From Taudactylus pleione (taxonomy: Eukaryota > Chordata > Amphibia > Anura > Myobatrachidae): a DNA stretch of 64,000 nucleotides. Numbering within the stretch: the stretch's first letter is position 1; the number at the start of each line of letters is the position of its first letter. The notes beneath the pieces are model-generated. The model had not been told where the DNA came from. It ran no database searches and worked only from the letters and a program-made list of their open reading frames with translations. Positions 36,812-49,149 of the stretch are shown here, piece by piece. Made by a program: the position numbers and the translations under genes. The DNA is taken from the NCBI GenBank assembly GCA_031769625.1, contig JAUIMM010000115.1:16570501-16634500 (forward strand), read 5' to 3'.

Positions 36812-37292
36812 GGTATGATTTACAGTTGGTATCCCGGCAGCAGTGGAAATCCCGATCGTCCTCAGGTAAGTATTAGCTAACCTAATTCTACCCCCTAACC
36901 CTCCCTTAGGGGTGCCTAACCCTAACCTCCCCCCCCAGTACCTAACCCTAATCCCCCCTCTAAGTGCCTAAACCTAGCCCCCCCTTCCCTGCTGCCTAAA
37001 CCTAAGACCCCCGGGGGGGGTGCCTAACCCTAACCCCCCCTTCCCCTAGCCTAAACCTAACCTCACGAGGGGGTTCTTAACCCTAAGTCCCCCCCGGGAA
37101 CCCTATCCCTCACCCACGGCTATCCGCACCCAACGTCCCTTCGATCAGGATGCCGGGCGTCGGCCTCCCGGCGTATGTCTAAAGACAGGCGTCTGCATGT
37201 CGACGCCTGTCTTTGGACCCTTGCCAGGATATGACAGTCGGGAAACCGGCGGTCGGGATTAGGTCCGCCGGCTTCCCGACTGCATACCATAG
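36812..37292. mobile_element. MITE with telomere-like CCCTAACC core
   Basis: Left GGTATGATTTACAGTTGGTA and right CCGACTGCATACC are imperfect inverted ends. The inside, 36880-37110, is a degenerate array of CCTAACCCTAACC-type units with C-runs. The right part carries CGGCGTATGTCTAAAGACAGG and an inverted GACGCCTGTCTTTGG hairpin. Confidence 0.75.
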
Positions 37293-37950
37293 AAGACCTT
37301 TACTCCAGAGAGGCTTTGTAATGGGGCCCAGATATAATGCCTGTGATTTAACAAGGTTAATTGTAAAACCCAAAACCAGACCAAATTCCATAAACATATC
37401 CAAGATTTTAGCTAAAACAGCTTCCAGATTAGATATATACAAAAGCAGATGATCTGCAAATTCCAAACATTTGCTCTCTTGGGTCGCCAATGAAATTCCA
37501 GTAAAACCATCCCATGACTGCAATGTCCACAAAAGATGGTCTAAAGCTATGCTAAAAAAGAGACATGGTCCACCCCTGCCTTGTCTCTCTGAACATAACT
37601 AAGGGGGAATTGTGAACATCGATAATAACCAGGGTGGTGACCAAAGACGAATATAAATACTGGACAAAACTGGGAAAAAGAGTGTCCAAAAGCTTGGGCC
37701 TCATAAGATCCTCATCAAGTGGTTCCAGAACACAATATTCAAAACTTTTCTTTAGCATATAAACATTTTAGCATAAGCTTTCTTTTTAAATTGAGTTTGC
37801 GGGCAAGGCTTTTCTGACCCCCTAACATATTGCGGGTGAAACCGAGCTGAGGGTAGGTGAAAATTTGGGGTAAAATAGATTGTAAATGGTTTGGCAATAT
37901 TTTGACACTGATTGAGCAATGGAATGGGCCTATATGAATAGACCAATTCT
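37293..37950 (-). pseudogene. LINE reverse transcriptase fragment
   Basis: Minus-strand pieces from high to low coordinate: YSYRPIPLLNQCQNIAKPF (RT block 1), a frame with MFRETRQGWTMSLF (RQG block) and a frame with CLEFADHLLLYISN, where the catalytic FADD has become FADH. Broken in three frames and missing the second catalytic Asp. Confidence 0.75.
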
Positions 37951-38043
37951 CAATGGATTCTCTATAGTAAGGGCCTTATTGAATCTTGGAAAAATTAAGA
38001 TAAACACACAGCCCAAACACTAGTTTAACTTATACTTGCTTAT

Positions 38044-38399
38044 GCTGGGTACATACCTTCCGGCTGATCCGCCGATTTATTTAATGATTGGTAAATGCAT
38101 ATACACTTGCCAATCGTCCACCTGATGTGTTGTGTCTGACATCACAACAGAGCTGGCATTTAAATGTGCCTGCCCAATTAAGATGTCAGTGACCGGCAGT
38201 CCCTGCAGCAAGTGTACGGGCTGAACATACACACAGCCAGATGTGCTGATATATATCTGTGGATATATCAGGCATCGGCTGTGCTGCAGGGCTGAAGTGA
38301 TATGTCATTCACAGCCGTATCTTCTGCACACATCTGCAGGTGCTGTATATCGTCCATTTAGTTGAGCGGGCAATATAACTGCCAGTGTGTACACAGCTT
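38044..38399. mobile_element. MITE with GCTGGGTACATACC / TGTACACAGC ends
   Basis: Inverted ends CTGGGTACATAC and GTGTGTACACAGC. The body contains several short CAGCCG/CGGCTG inverted pieces. Resembles the MITE at 8938 in end sequence. Confidence 0.6.
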
Positions 38400-38504
38400 T
38401 AGTCAAACTGGTGAAAAGACATCACCATCATGACACTAGTAAGAGGCTATGGGATGTGGGATTCATGTATGTGGAGTTTGTACATTTATTTAAATAATCT
38501 TGTA

Positions 38505-38809
38505 TATAAAATTAATTGGTCTGTTTGTTTGACTGTCCGGTTATGCATTCGGACACCCCTTCACAGAATGGACTTGAAACCAATGCAAGGTGGTTCAGTT
38601 GGATTCTTGCCAGGTTTTAGGAGGGTTAGGGTCCCAGTCAGACTCCCATTGGTGTACGCTAGGCAGAACTTTGGCCCGGGCAGCCTGTTCTGGGCCTTCC
38701 ACTGGATGGATACTAATGAAAACTTCACAGAGGAGTGTCAATTGTTCTGGGATGCCTAACGTAATAACTTGAAGATTTAAACTCGGGCAACGTTGGGTAC
38801 TTCAGCTAG
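38505..38809 (+). mobile_element. Helitron-like 3' end
   Basis: The 3' end has a hairpin-forming ACTCGGGCAACGTTGGGTAC (38781-38800) close to a terminal CTAG (38806-38809), followed by T. That is the arrangement expected for Helitron ends: a short stem, then CTRR, then insertion before T. Upstream, 38520-38760 holds GGTTATGCATTCGGACACCC and other blocks I believe are repetitive in frogs. The 5' end is not fixed and no Rep/helicase is present. Confidence 0.45.
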
Positions 38810-40004
38810 TATATTAAATATAAATAAAAGACAATTCTAGTATACAGTTAAAACATGCAAATGGGATACAGCAGATTGCAGTTAAAAATCTGTACCTAAA
38901 CATTTTACTGCCCTAGGCGAGAGACCACACCAGTGCCCCCAACAACACAAATTTGGTAGTGACCCTTGGCAGTGGTGCAAGTTGCACTTCTTAGTTACAA
39001 CTCTATTAGTATACTGTATAGTGCAATACTGTAGGTTCCATCTGACTTATATGTATATTTATATACACAAACATTAAAATGCATCCCACATGATTGAGGT
39101 ATATAGAGCGCTTTCGTGTAAAGTGTGTATGACTATGGTGTAGGGATGGATGAGTGGAGATGAGATGTACAGGAAGTGTATTGGGAGGAAATGGGTATAT
39201 GTATATTGGGAGAGGTAGAATTAGATCAAGTAGATGTACACTGTAATATATGGATTCAAATTAAGATATGGAATGGGATGGAGGGGGGGGCAGGATGTAG
39301 CTGCAGGGACCACTGGGGGGGACACTGAACATGCTGCCTGATCACTTTGCCCAGCATTAATCAGTGAGGAGCTGACTGGGGGCAGAGTGGTACCGCGGCT
39401 GCTAAGCGATGCTGATTGGGACACTGGGGGCAGGCTGGGTGGGGGACTAGCTGTGCTGCAGGGCAACTGGGGCAAATGTAGCCGTGGCTCCAGTGCGACA
39501 CTGGGTGGGGAATTCTGTTTGCCGCGGGGCTACCCAATCACTGTGGCCACAGTGATCGGCAGCACATGGGGCAGAGCCGTAGCTAGATGGAGTTGTGCCT
39601 GTAGACTGGGTTGGGCAGGGGATCGGCGGTGCCACTCAATCACTGTGGCCATGGTGGACAGGACTTTGAGGGCTGAGCAGGGTACTCTCTGTGCAGCGGT
39701 GCCACTCGAATGTGATTTGGACAAACCAGCTACCTTGTTTCAGTGTTAGTTATTTTTATCATCAACTGATGTTGATTAGTTATTTTCGATTATCTAGTGT
39801 TACATTTTTGAGACATATTATAACATTCTGATCATTGATATGATTGCTTTTTATATGAACATTCATGTGTGTTATAAGTAAATTTGTTATATATTACATT
39901 TACAATTTTTTACATACATGATTAAACAGATTTAATTATTTACTAGCATAGCTGAAATCTTTTTTTATTATTAAATGAATTCATATTTAAGGTGTTCCAC
40001 AGCG
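38810..40004. other. No gene recognised; GC-rich then AT-rich
   Basis: 39270-39720 is G-rich with long but unconvincing open frames on both strands. They look like base-composition artefacts. The remainder is AT-rich and featureless. Confidence 0.35.
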
Positions 40005-40289
40005 CATACCTCCCAACATGACCCTCTCCAGGAGGGACACAATGCTCTGGTCCTGGACTTCCCTGGTAATTTATGATTGATGCCGGCACCAGAGATGGGG
40101 CTGCAGTACAGTCCAAAATTAAAATAGGGGAGTTACACCAACTGCCAGTGAGTCCCAGCCAGTGATGTTTGGCAGCGTGTGAAATGACAGTTGGTGTGGC
40201 TCCCCTATTTGAATTTTGAACTGCGCTGCAGGGAAGTCCAGGACCAGAGCATTGTGTCCCTCCTGGAGAGGGTCATGTTGGGAGGTATG
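40005..40289. mobile_element. MITE with 60-bp inverted termini
   Basis: CATACCTCCCAACATGACCC with the following 40 bp is an almost exact inverted copy of the right end (GGGTCATGTTGGGAGGTATG). The middle includes a second inverted pair around CACCAACTG/CAGTTGGTGTG. Confidence 0.88.
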
Positions 40290-40746
40290 ACAGCACTGTT
40301 ATTTTTCTCCTTTGTTCTTCTCTTGGTTAGCAACCGTTAACAGCAGGGTGGAACATCTGTTGTAGTTTTATAATTAATATCAGGTATTCTTGGTAGTGCC
40401 GGTGGCTATAATTTCTCATTATTAGAGGAGAGGATGGGGCAGGGACTATGATTGGAGGCTAGAGGAGGAGGACAGAGACAGGGTAGAAGGAAAGGGGTGG
40501 AGACTCACTGAGGAGAAGGGACAGATCTTAAGGCAATGGAGAAAGCAGCAGACACAGTCTTACAGGTGGTAGTGGCCATCCCCAACCATGACAGTAGTGA
40601 TGTGACCCCCTCGGCAACCTAGGGGGAAGTTGACAGAGCATACTGGACAGTATCACCCCTCCTTCACAGCCCGCTAAGCGGAGTCATAAAGCAGTGGGGA
40701 TCACCGGGGAATTACCCGGCTCCCCAACCCCCAAATATTAGTAGAT

Positions 40747-40920
40747 ACAGGTTGAGTCTCTGATATCCAAAATGCTTGGGACCAGAAGTATTTTGGATAT
40801 CGGATGTTTCCGTATTTTTAAATATTTGCATATCATAATGAGATATCTTGGGAATGTCTAAACACCTTAAACACACAGCCTGCAGGTAATTTTATCCAAT
40901 ATTTTTAATAATTTTGTGCC
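40747..40920. mobile_element. Left half of ACAGGTTGAGTCTC MITE
   Basis: It starts ACAGGTTGAGTCTCTGATAT and matches the full copy at 53926-54390 up to the CACAGCCTGCAGGTAATTTT block, then stops at 40920. The right end is missing. Confidence 0.75.
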
Positions 40921-41255
40921 GGCAAAGGCTCCTCGGAACTATGGGAGTGACGTCATGACGTCACTCCCATAGTGCACTGCGGGACTCGGAAGACGGAGCT
41001 CAGGAGTGAGCTCCGTCCTCCGGCACCGGGGGAGCAAGGAGGGGGAGTGGAGGGGGTAGAGGTAGAGAAGGAGCCGGGTGCCCGCTGGTAACACAATGTC
41101 AGTGGGCACCCAGCAAATCGGGGGGGTGATCGGAGGGCCGGGCGCCCTCTAGAGGCCGGCGCCCCTAGAAGCTGCCTAAGTTTGCCTAGTGGAAGTGCCG
41201 GCCCTGCATATATGAGCAAGTAGCAGCAGGAACATTTCCAATGGTCTGATACACA

Positions 41256-41682
41256 GGGTCTCATTCATACCCGCTCGCGAACGCAGGACGCTCGCAAGTG
41301 GCTCGATGGTGCCCTAATGCGCATGCGCGTGACCTACATAGCGACAGCCAAGCTGTTGCTATGGGTCTCGCACCAAAGGGGGCGTGCTGTCGATGGTGAC
41401 TGACAGCACGCTCCCTTTGGTGGGCGTGCCGGGGGCGTTGCTGCCCAGATGGAGGTGTTCCCATGGGAACGCCTTCCGTCTGGGTTAGACCCCACTGACA
41501 TCACTAGTGATGTCAGTGGGAGTGCTTTTGGCTCTGATAGAGCCAAAAGCACTCCTGGGCTTGCGGCAGCGAGACCCTACCGCAGCTATGCGAGCGGCCA
41601 GGAGGCCGCTCCATTTTTAGGTAGGAGGGCCCTGATTCAGAGCGAGCGCTCTGGTCAGAGCATCCGGCTCTGAATCAGGCCC
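41256..41682. mobile_element. Multi-hairpin element, copy B (internal deletion)
   Basis: Flanked by ACA on both sides. Opposite orientation to copy A. It keeps the end hairpins, the CACCAAAGGGGGCG stem, the CGTTCCCATGGGAACG stem, the invariant 30-bp palindrome and the GTGCTTTTGGC stem. About 110 bp covering two hairpins are missing between ACCCTACCGCAG and CTATGCGAGCGG. Confidence 0.88.
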
Positions 41683-43634
41683 ACAGTGCAGGATAAGCAA
41701 AAGGGTCAGGCAGAAGCAAAGTCCTTAACCCCTTTGCTGTTGAGGATGAGTGGGGCTCATCCTCTGCATATACTGTGCCTTAAGACTGCAGAGGACAAGC
41801 CAACATCAATCAGTGGAATACAAAAAGAAATGCCTTAACCCCAATAATACTGACGTTCAAGGGGAGAGTCAACATCATTTTAGTGCCCTATCACCCATAC
41901 TTATTGACTTATTGCACCTGTTCATGTGGGGGTACCCACATTTGAAAGAGAGAAGCTCATTCTTTAAACAATGTAGTGCTTTAGCAAATAGTGCCTGGTT
42001 ATCACCAGATAATATATCCCTGCACTATGGAAAAATTAAGTTTTCCACTCCCCCGAACACACTTGAGTAAAGTCTTGTTCGAGAGAGCAGAGTCTCTCAT
42101 TTTGTATTAAAATTAAAAAAGGTCCTTCTTAGGCCTTGTTGGGGTACCACATTATTCCTTCATATAGTAAGAATTTAAATCGAGAGAATGAAAATTATCA
42201 GAAAGAAAATGTATTACCATTTTCAAGTGCACATTTTGTTGGGAAAACCTATGCATAGAATACTGCTTTTTGGAAAAGTGGATTAATGCAGAAGCAAGAA
42301 CCAAAAAGTTTGATTTGCTATATGTGAACACCAGATGGCCCTCAAATGCCCAATGTTCAGCTGTCCATTCCTGAACCTCAGTTCCACCCAAGAACAAGTG
42401 TAAAATAGCATAGAACAGGTATGGTAAGGATATTGGCATTTACATTGAATTTGTTCAATCGCACCATACAATTGCAATATAATAAAGTAAAAAAAGCTGA
42501 AATAGTACTTCCCTTTCTTGTTTTATTTGCTTATTGTTACCTTAGAATCCCACAGAAGAAAGATATTCAATATATATGAAAATATAAAGGAGATAATATC
42601 CCCAACATGGTATAATATTGTTTACGCAAATTTATTCATCAAATAATTCAACACACATTTCCATAAAAAATAATAATAATGTAGATTGGAGGTTTTACCA
42701 TAAAGTAGTGTTAGATGCACATAGTTGGAAAATGGATCAAGGCTCCGGAACCCCACGGACACAGCATCCACAATCACCAGCTCCAGGATCAGGTTCCTCT
42801 CCACCCAAGATGACTCCACTCCACAGTCAATGCGTTTTGAGCTATATAGTACTTCCTCAATGCAGTTCTTTCTATTTTCAGCCTCAGGCAATACTATATG
42901 TTTATGACCCATATCACATTGCCAATCTTGCACAGTAAAAGGCATGAATGTGAAATGAAGCTGCAGCCCTGACCAAGCTTCCTGACAGGACTAAAATAAT
43001 TAGAAGGATGTTGCACTTCAATGTAGGTGGTGGGTAGGCATTGATATAGGAAAAGATTTTGTGACTGGGTTCCTGTGTCCTGGGTTCTCTTATGCCATGG
43101 ACATTGTGCACCTTATATGCAATCAACTCAAAACAACATCAGAAGGGAAAGTGGGAAAATGCACAAAATCCAAGAACATTACAAAGGGAAAATCCTGTCT
43201 TTGAGTCCTACTCATGAGGACATGTATTAATAAGAAGGGGAGACTGTAGTACAGTGCAAAGTAATATGCCTCTTGATACATTGATACATATACAGTATTA
43301 AATAATTACACAAAGAGTTACAGAGATTGATTGGTGGCTGGGGCATGTATTATACTGGGTATATGTACTGTATTAAAATAGGTGATTTTGCCTGTAATAC
43401 ATTGAATAGTGGAGAACAAGTGAGAGATTGCAGCTTGTGCCATAGTACAGATATTTTCTCCTCACATGACTGGGGCAAGTCTCCCACTGCTCCCCAAATG
43501 AGGATCCTATAGTTCAACCTTATCTGATCAGTTGAGGACAAAGGCCACAAACTGCTTGAGTGGTTTAGTAAAAAGATAGGAGAAGAGCTGCTCACTGGAA
43601 TGTGCTACAAGAGGACCAGGCGGGGGAGAACTAA
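41683..43634. other. No gene recognised
   Basis: About 2 kb of AT-rich DNA. Short open frames at 42620-42940 on both strands mirror each other and carry no known motif. Confidence 0.35.
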
Positions 43635-44093
43635 GGGCCTTATTCAGCAGTGCATGCTAGTGCACTGCTGAACGCAGATTCCCAATAATCGGGAATCTAC
43701 GCTGGCGCATGAACTGTTCTGCGCATGTGCAGAATGGGTCTGCGATCCCGCACGGAGACTGGCAGCAGACTGTCAGTGATTGACAGTCTACTGCAGTTTG
43801 TGGGTGGGGCGGGGGTGGCGATGCCCTCTGTTTCCCTAAACGGAGACGTGACATTGCTGTTGGGGGGGGGAAGGAAGAAGCTAGGATCTCCGTCGGCTAA
43901 CAGAAATTTACTGGCTTCTTCCTCTCAACTGCGGCGGCCGACTGCATGACCCCATGGGTCACCTTAGCCAGCCAAAGTTCTGCAGAGTATCCGATGCTGT
44001 GTTGGACAATGCTGTTCGGATACGTAATGCCTCCTGAAGCATTACCATGTCTGCAAACAGCTTTGCAATTAGATCTGAAGCTGAATCAGGCCC
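43635..44093. mobile_element. MITE with GGGCCTTATTCAG / CTGAATCAGGCCC ends
   Basis: Inverted ends and TAA on both sides (43632-43634, 44094-44096). The body is not related to the multi-hairpin element that begins 19 bases further right. Confidence 0.82.
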
Positions 44094-44112
44094 TAAGTCT
44101 TAACTAAACATA

Positions 44113-44661
44113 GGGTCTCATTCAGACCCACTCGCGAGCGCAGGACGCTTGCAAGCAGGTCGATGGTACCCAAATGCGCATGCGCACGATGGAGGCTGCT
44201 CCGTCGTGCGCATGCGCAAGACCCGGCGAGCGACGGGGAAGCCGTCGCTCGGGGTCTCGCACCAAAGGGGGCGTGCTGTCGATGGTGAGTGACAGCACGC
44301 CCCCTTTGGTGGGCGTGCCGGGGCGTGGCTGCCCAGATGGAGGCGTTCCCATGGGAACGCCTACCGTCTGGGTCCGGCCCCACTGACATCACTAGTGATG
44401 TCAGTGGGAGTGATTTTGGCTCTGATAGAGCCAAAATCACTCTAGGGCTTGCGGCAGCAAGACCCTACCGCAGGGTCTCGTCGCAAGCCCGATGGTCGCG
44501 ATGGTCTTGACCATCGCGACCATCATCATGGACGCTCGCATAAGCTGTGGGTGGTAATCCACAGCTATGCGAGCGTCCAGGAGGACGCACCAAGAAAAGA
44601 AAAAAAACGCCCTGATTCAGAGTGGGCGCTCGTTCAGAGTGTCCGGCTCTGAATCAGGCCC
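44113..44661. mobile_element. Multi-hairpin element, copy C
   Basis: 549 bp. It has the full module set of copy A in reverse orientation. Stems read GAGCGACGG/CCGTCGCTC, GTGATTTTGGC/GCCAAAATCAC and GCTCGCAT/ATGCGAGC. A clean target duplication is not visible (ATA against TGA). Confidence 0.88.
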
Positions 44662-45483
44662 TGAGTCCAAAAGAGAGGGATCCTATTTAGAAAACAAATT
44701 TTGCAGTCAATCTTCCGAAAACAAATGTTTTATGTGGATTGATGCATTAAGTATCCCCACAATTAGGTACCATCACAGATAGCTATAACAGTCCACCCTC
44801 TATTTTCTCTTGCTGAAGCAGTTCCCATGTCTTTCTATGTGGACTGTGAAAATTGCCTATGCACAAAATTGGCACTTGGTTTATAATGTAATTTTTTATT
44901 TATTATTAATCCAGTAATTAATGCAACAAGTGATAATGCATTCATTTTAGCACATTAGGTGCAGTACACATTGCATTCATGCCATACTTGGGAATTATTA
45001 TCAGGCACCACTACACATACTATACTTGGCTGGTTACACCCAGAAGAGAAAGACATACTCACACTTCACCTTATAATGACCAAAAACCAATAACAACAAA
45101 AATGTTCTTATTGAAAAAAAAACACAGATCTCAGTAGGATATAAATAGCTGCACATTTAAGTTGGTTTAATCCTAATACTATAGGAGGTGTCAATAGTAT
45201 GTATTATAATTGTCAATACGGTAAAAAATGCAGTTGCCTTAAAGTTTATCCTCTAATAAGTAATAAATTTTAAAAACAGCTCTATATGTGTATCGCTGCT
45301 TCTGTTCATTACAGGGGGCTCCCTCTGATCAATCCTCCCATGAGACTGCTGCTGATCTCCTCCATGGGTCAGAGAAGCATGCGATAAGCTTCACCAATCA
45401 GAGCTAAGCACATGCCTCTCTGATCTTTTGTGGTGTCTCATTGGACTTACTCATCTCCCAGTAATGTACTGCATTAGTGCACT
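44662..45483. other. No gene recognised
   Basis: AT-rich, without supported repeats or coding sequence. Confidence 0.35.
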
Positions 45484-46065
45484 CGGCCTGATTCAGCCCC
45501 GCTCGCTAGGGGCGATCATCGCACATCTGTGCATGCGTATGCTTCAAAGTACATATGCGCGAACCAGTCACTGCGGCCGGAAATTGTGCGCTCATAGTAC
45601 ACAAACTGGATGCTACTTTGAGTGACAGATAGCGCTGTTGGTGGGTGGTGACAGGGAATGTACTTGTGAACGGGGTAGTGGTTGTGCGAACGCAGGCGTG
45701 TCTGAGCGTCAAAACGGAGTTTAATGGGTGTGCATAATTAGCAAAGTAGCATCCTTGAACACGTCACTTGGTTGTGTTTGAGCCTGAACTGGTTGCACTG
45801 CTTGCGGTGGAGTAGGGGCTACCTTAAGGGCTGCAAACAGCTGCGATGGCTCTCGATGTTACCGATTAATCAGGCACTTCCTGGAGATGAAGTCTGCTAA
45901 GAGAGAAAGGTGGGCGGCTTTATACACCTGCGTACGCTCACTTCCGTCGCTCTCTAAGACATAGAGGGCGTCCTTAAGCCACACAGTGCGATCGCGAAAT
46001 TTGCATACCCAGCCCCTTTTGGCAACGAGCGATCGCAGTTTAGCGAGCAGGTCTGACTCAGGGCC
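45484..46065. mobile_element. MITE with CGGCCTGATTCAG / CTGACTCAGGGCC ends
   Basis: The ends are of the same type as the multi-hairpin family, with some changes. The body contains GCGATCATCGCAC near the left end and CGAGCGATCGCAG near the right end, but the hairpin modules of that family are absent. Confidence 0.65.
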
Positions 46066-46195
46066 TCAGTGTGCCCCTGCACCCTGGCGCCTCTCTCAAA
46101 TGTTGGGGGAGGGTGAGATAGCACCTATGATAAGGGTAGTATTAAGGGGAAGAGAGAAGGGGATATTGCTTCACAGGTAAATAATATTCTATGGT

Positions 46196-46375
46196 AAATA
46201 ACAAAATATACCACTAATCCTGTAATATAAAGTTAGTGCTAGACTTGTATCTATATGGTAGTGGTGGTGCTCACTAGAGTTAAGTAAATAACAAAATATA
46301 CCACTATTCCTGTAATATAAAGCTAGTGCTAGACTTGTATCTATATGGTAGTGGTGGTGCTCACTAGAGTTAAGT
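46196..46375. repeat. 90-bp tandem duplication
   Basis: AAATAACAAAATATACCACT at 46196 recurs at 46286, and the 90-bp units are almost identical (two changes seen). Recent event. Confidence 0.92.
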
Positions 46376-46463
46376 ATGATAAGGGGTATGTGTTGAAGCA
46401 TAGGGGCATTTGAGGAGATTTGAGGTACATGTGGTGATGTTAGCGTACATGAGGGGTCTAAGA

Positions 46464-46637
46464 GGGGTATTTATCAAAGCTTGGAGATTGATAAAGTGGA
46501 GAGAGATACAGTACCAACTTATCAGCTCCTAACTGCCACTTTTCAAAAACAGCCTGTAAAATGTAAGTTAGAAGCTGATTGGTTAGTACTTTTTCTTTCA
46601 CAATTTTATCTATCTCCAAGCTTTGATAATTACCCCC
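46464..46637. mobile_element. Palindromic MITE (GGGGTATTTATCAAAGC ends)
   Basis: Left GGGGTATTTATCAAAGCTTG, right CAAGCTTTGATAATTACCCC, with an inner arm AGCTCCTAACTGCC against AAGTTAGAAGCTGATTGG. Same group as 2689, 10127 and 51168. Confidence 0.78.
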
Positions 46638-46815
46638 ACCCCACCCTTTTTGTGCACGTGGGAGCATTTTGTAGCAAGTGGGAATATGGGAGATTTGAGA
46701 TATATGCTTTAAATAAAAATACTTGGTGACATGTGTCCTTTTAAATTATGCCTGCAAATGGTCCTCAAAGGTTGAAGTTGTTCAACAGAAAGTATAATTT
46801 TACCTCAGCTTAATA

Positions 46816-47557
46816 CATACTTGCCAACTCTCCCTCATTATCAGGAAGACTCCCTGACATACAGTAGTAGCAATCTCCCCGTCTCCCTGAAAACTCTAAC
46901 AATCTCCCTGATTGCACCTTACCCCATTATGTACATGTTATATTAAAAAAAAAAACAGAGATATATACCTTCAAATGGGATCATTAGTATAATATCCCTG
47001 CATTGGTTATAAGGCACAATGATCCCTATGGCTACCTGCATTTTCTGAAATATACTGTATCAACAAATAGATCTTAAGGGGCACATCCACTAGCAGATAG
47101 TGGAACGACAGTACGATTACAACATTGTAATCGTACAGTCGTTCCTCTTCCCCTGTAGTGCCTACACTGAGCGATATGTCATTCATTGCAGGCACCCTCC
47201 CTCATTCCTGAACATGGTCAATCTGTCGTTATCGGCAGATTGACCTGCATGTTCAGGCGATGATTGATGTTGAAAATGACCAGCGGGAGTGCGCATCGCT
47301 GGTCGTTTCCAACATTATAGTGCGCGATTTGTGCACGTTTAATGAGTGATTGAATGATTACGATGTCAATCGCTCATTACTATTGCCTAGTGGATGTTCG
47401 TCTTTACTAACTGCTTTTGGGCTCATTTACATTTGGATGTAAGTCAGTTTTATGGCACGCCTCTACGATGTAGCAGTACACGCTCACTTTACCGTGCGCT
47501 CATAGGTGTTGTTTTCACTATCAACCCGAAATGCTTTTTCAAAAGTAGGCAAGTATG
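46816..47557. mobile_element. hAT-type MITE (CATACTTGCC ends) with nested MITE
   Basis: Ends CATACTTGCC and GGCAAGTATG are inverted. GCTTAATA flanks both sides (46808-46815, 47558-47565), a perfect 8-bp duplication. It is interrupted at 47078-47399 by another MITE. A related copy lies at 56954-57653. Confidence 0.9.
47078..47399. mobile_element. Nested MITE (GGGGCACATCCACTAG ends)
   Basis: Ends GGGGCACATCCACTAGCAGA and GCCTAGTGGATGTTC are inverted, with inner ACGATTACAAC/GTTGTAATCGT-type arms. Flanks GATCTTAA and GTCTTTAC look like one 8-bp target that has since diverged. Inserted in the MITE at 46816. Confidence 0.75.
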
Positions 47558-48004
47558 GCTTAATACAGTATGTACAAGAGCATCTAAATGTGCTCATTGC
47601 CACTTTAAATTAAGGCAGTATTTCCCTTTCAAACCTTGTAAACGTCGCTTTCACTTTCTCTGGTCTCAATTACAAGTTAAGGATTCCAGGAAGAGACTGA
47701 CTGTTATGCTGCATCTGCACACTGGAAAGCCTGTAATACGTAAGAACTATTTATTAAGACAAACTACTTAATCCTGCTGATGTGTGAACATACAATGTTT
47801 TACCTAGATATATACTTTGGAATTCAATAGCTAGATAATAGATAGATTGCTTCTACATTTTATGATTGTATGTGCTCTGTAATCAAATGTTTTAGCTAAG
47901 CTCTCTAAAGCTGAACTTCACAATAGGGTGCTGTTAAAGATACTTTACAAACTCTAATGTTTTTTCAGTCAGCCGACTGAAACTATGCACTCATAATAAT
48001 AGAC

Positions 48005-48008
48005 AGAC

Positions 48009-48070
<62 letters not shown>
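48005..48070. repeat. (GATA)n microsatellite
   Basis: About 15 uninterrupted ATAG units, preceded by two CAGA units. Confidence 0.95.
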
Positions 48071-48071
<1 letters not shown>

Positions 48072-48369
48072 ATTTTGTGAAATTAGGAACCCTTGAGTCA
48101 TTAAAAGTAGGCAGTTTACATATTAGATATTAGTAATAACAGTGTGAATGGCCTACACTTACCATAATTTTTCTCAGGTATATCATTTAAACGAACTACA
48201 TCTGAAATTGATACTTTTTGACATACAGTATTTAAAATGTATCAAAGTACACGTCCCTGCTCCCCACTGTGATGTACACTATGTACACTTCCGTGATTCT
48301 TTGTATATATTTCCCTTAATGATTTATATTAGTTGCATTATTAACAACATGATAATAATAACAATTCAC

Positions 48370-48374
<5 letters not shown>

Positions 48375-48402
<28 letters not shown>
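48375..48402. repeat. (TA)n microsatellite
   Basis: Uninterrupted TA run. Confidence 0.9.
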
Positions 48403-48702
48403 CTTTGCTGAAAAAAATAAAAAGGTTTGAGTAAAGTTTAGAAAAATTGTAAACATTTTATAACAGCAGCTAAGATCTGTGCTATACAGGTTGGTACTTT
48501 TTAGTTGCTGAATGCTCTTATAAATACCGTTCTTTGTTGCTGTAATAGAGATATAAGCCCATATGTGTAGACTGCGAGGAGCAGGAACTAGAGCAATTCC
48601 AACCTGGTTTTGCCTTTTAAATTATCGCTGCTCTAAATCTATGGGCTAAACACTTTTGGTAACATAAAATTAAATTTAATGAAAGTACTTCTTATTTTGT
48701 GA

Positions 48703-48985
48703 AATTATTATTATTATTATCATTTATTTATATGGTGCCACAAGTGTTCCGCAGCGCCTTAAAAAAGTATATAAACAAATAAGTAACCAGTGACTTACAA
48801 TACAATACAAAGCAGGACACGGGCATGTATAATAAACATTGCTATATAAGCAACCATTACACCCACATAAGCAGCCAGGTGTTAGTTGCCCTAGTGGGGG
48901 GTAAGAGATAAATTAAATTACAGTAGGGAGAAGCACAAAAGGGTGGATTGCCCTGCTCAAAAGAGCTTACATTCTTTAAATCAGA
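48703..48985 (+). repeat. Interspersed repeat (ATTATTATTATCATTTATTT head)
   Basis: A T/A-rich head ATTATTATTATTATCATTTA, then TATATGGTGCCACAAGTG, CCGCAGCGCC, a GTGTTAGTTGCCCTAGTG block and CCCTGCTCAAAAGAGCTTAC. I recognise this order as a dispersed frog repeat, but I cannot assign a superfamily. A head-only fragment is at 12411. Confidence 0.6.
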
Positions 48986-49149
48986 CAAGGTGTAGAAAAG
49001 TCCAATGTCAAAATTTTGACTCAAAATCCAGAGCACTAAAGTCAATCAGTCCAGCAGAGATTGCTGCTTAAATGGCCTTCCCACACCCTCCACCTAAACC
49101 TCCATTTTACTTAATTTTCAGAATTATTTAAAAGTTTTAAGCCTAAGGA

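Larger units (their letters stand above)
34255..37960 (-). mobile_element. Second minus-strand LINE, heavily degraded
   Basis: On the minus strand: RT pieces at 37946-37179, a post-RT piece at 36220-35843, and a 3' end near 34260 (AAATAAATAAAAC tail). Four MITEs interrupt it (34324, 35549, 36289, 36812). Its orientation matches the LINE at 23.8-34.0 kb, and it lies just beyond that copy's 5' end. Confidence 0.65.

Noticed and set aside
39387..39749. 120-codon open frame, plus strand
   Set aside because: G-rich low-complexity DNA in which frames on both strands are open together. No domain or splice context.
48005..48070. CRISPR-like regular repeat
   Set aside because: A simple GATA microsatellite with no spacers, in vertebrate DNA.
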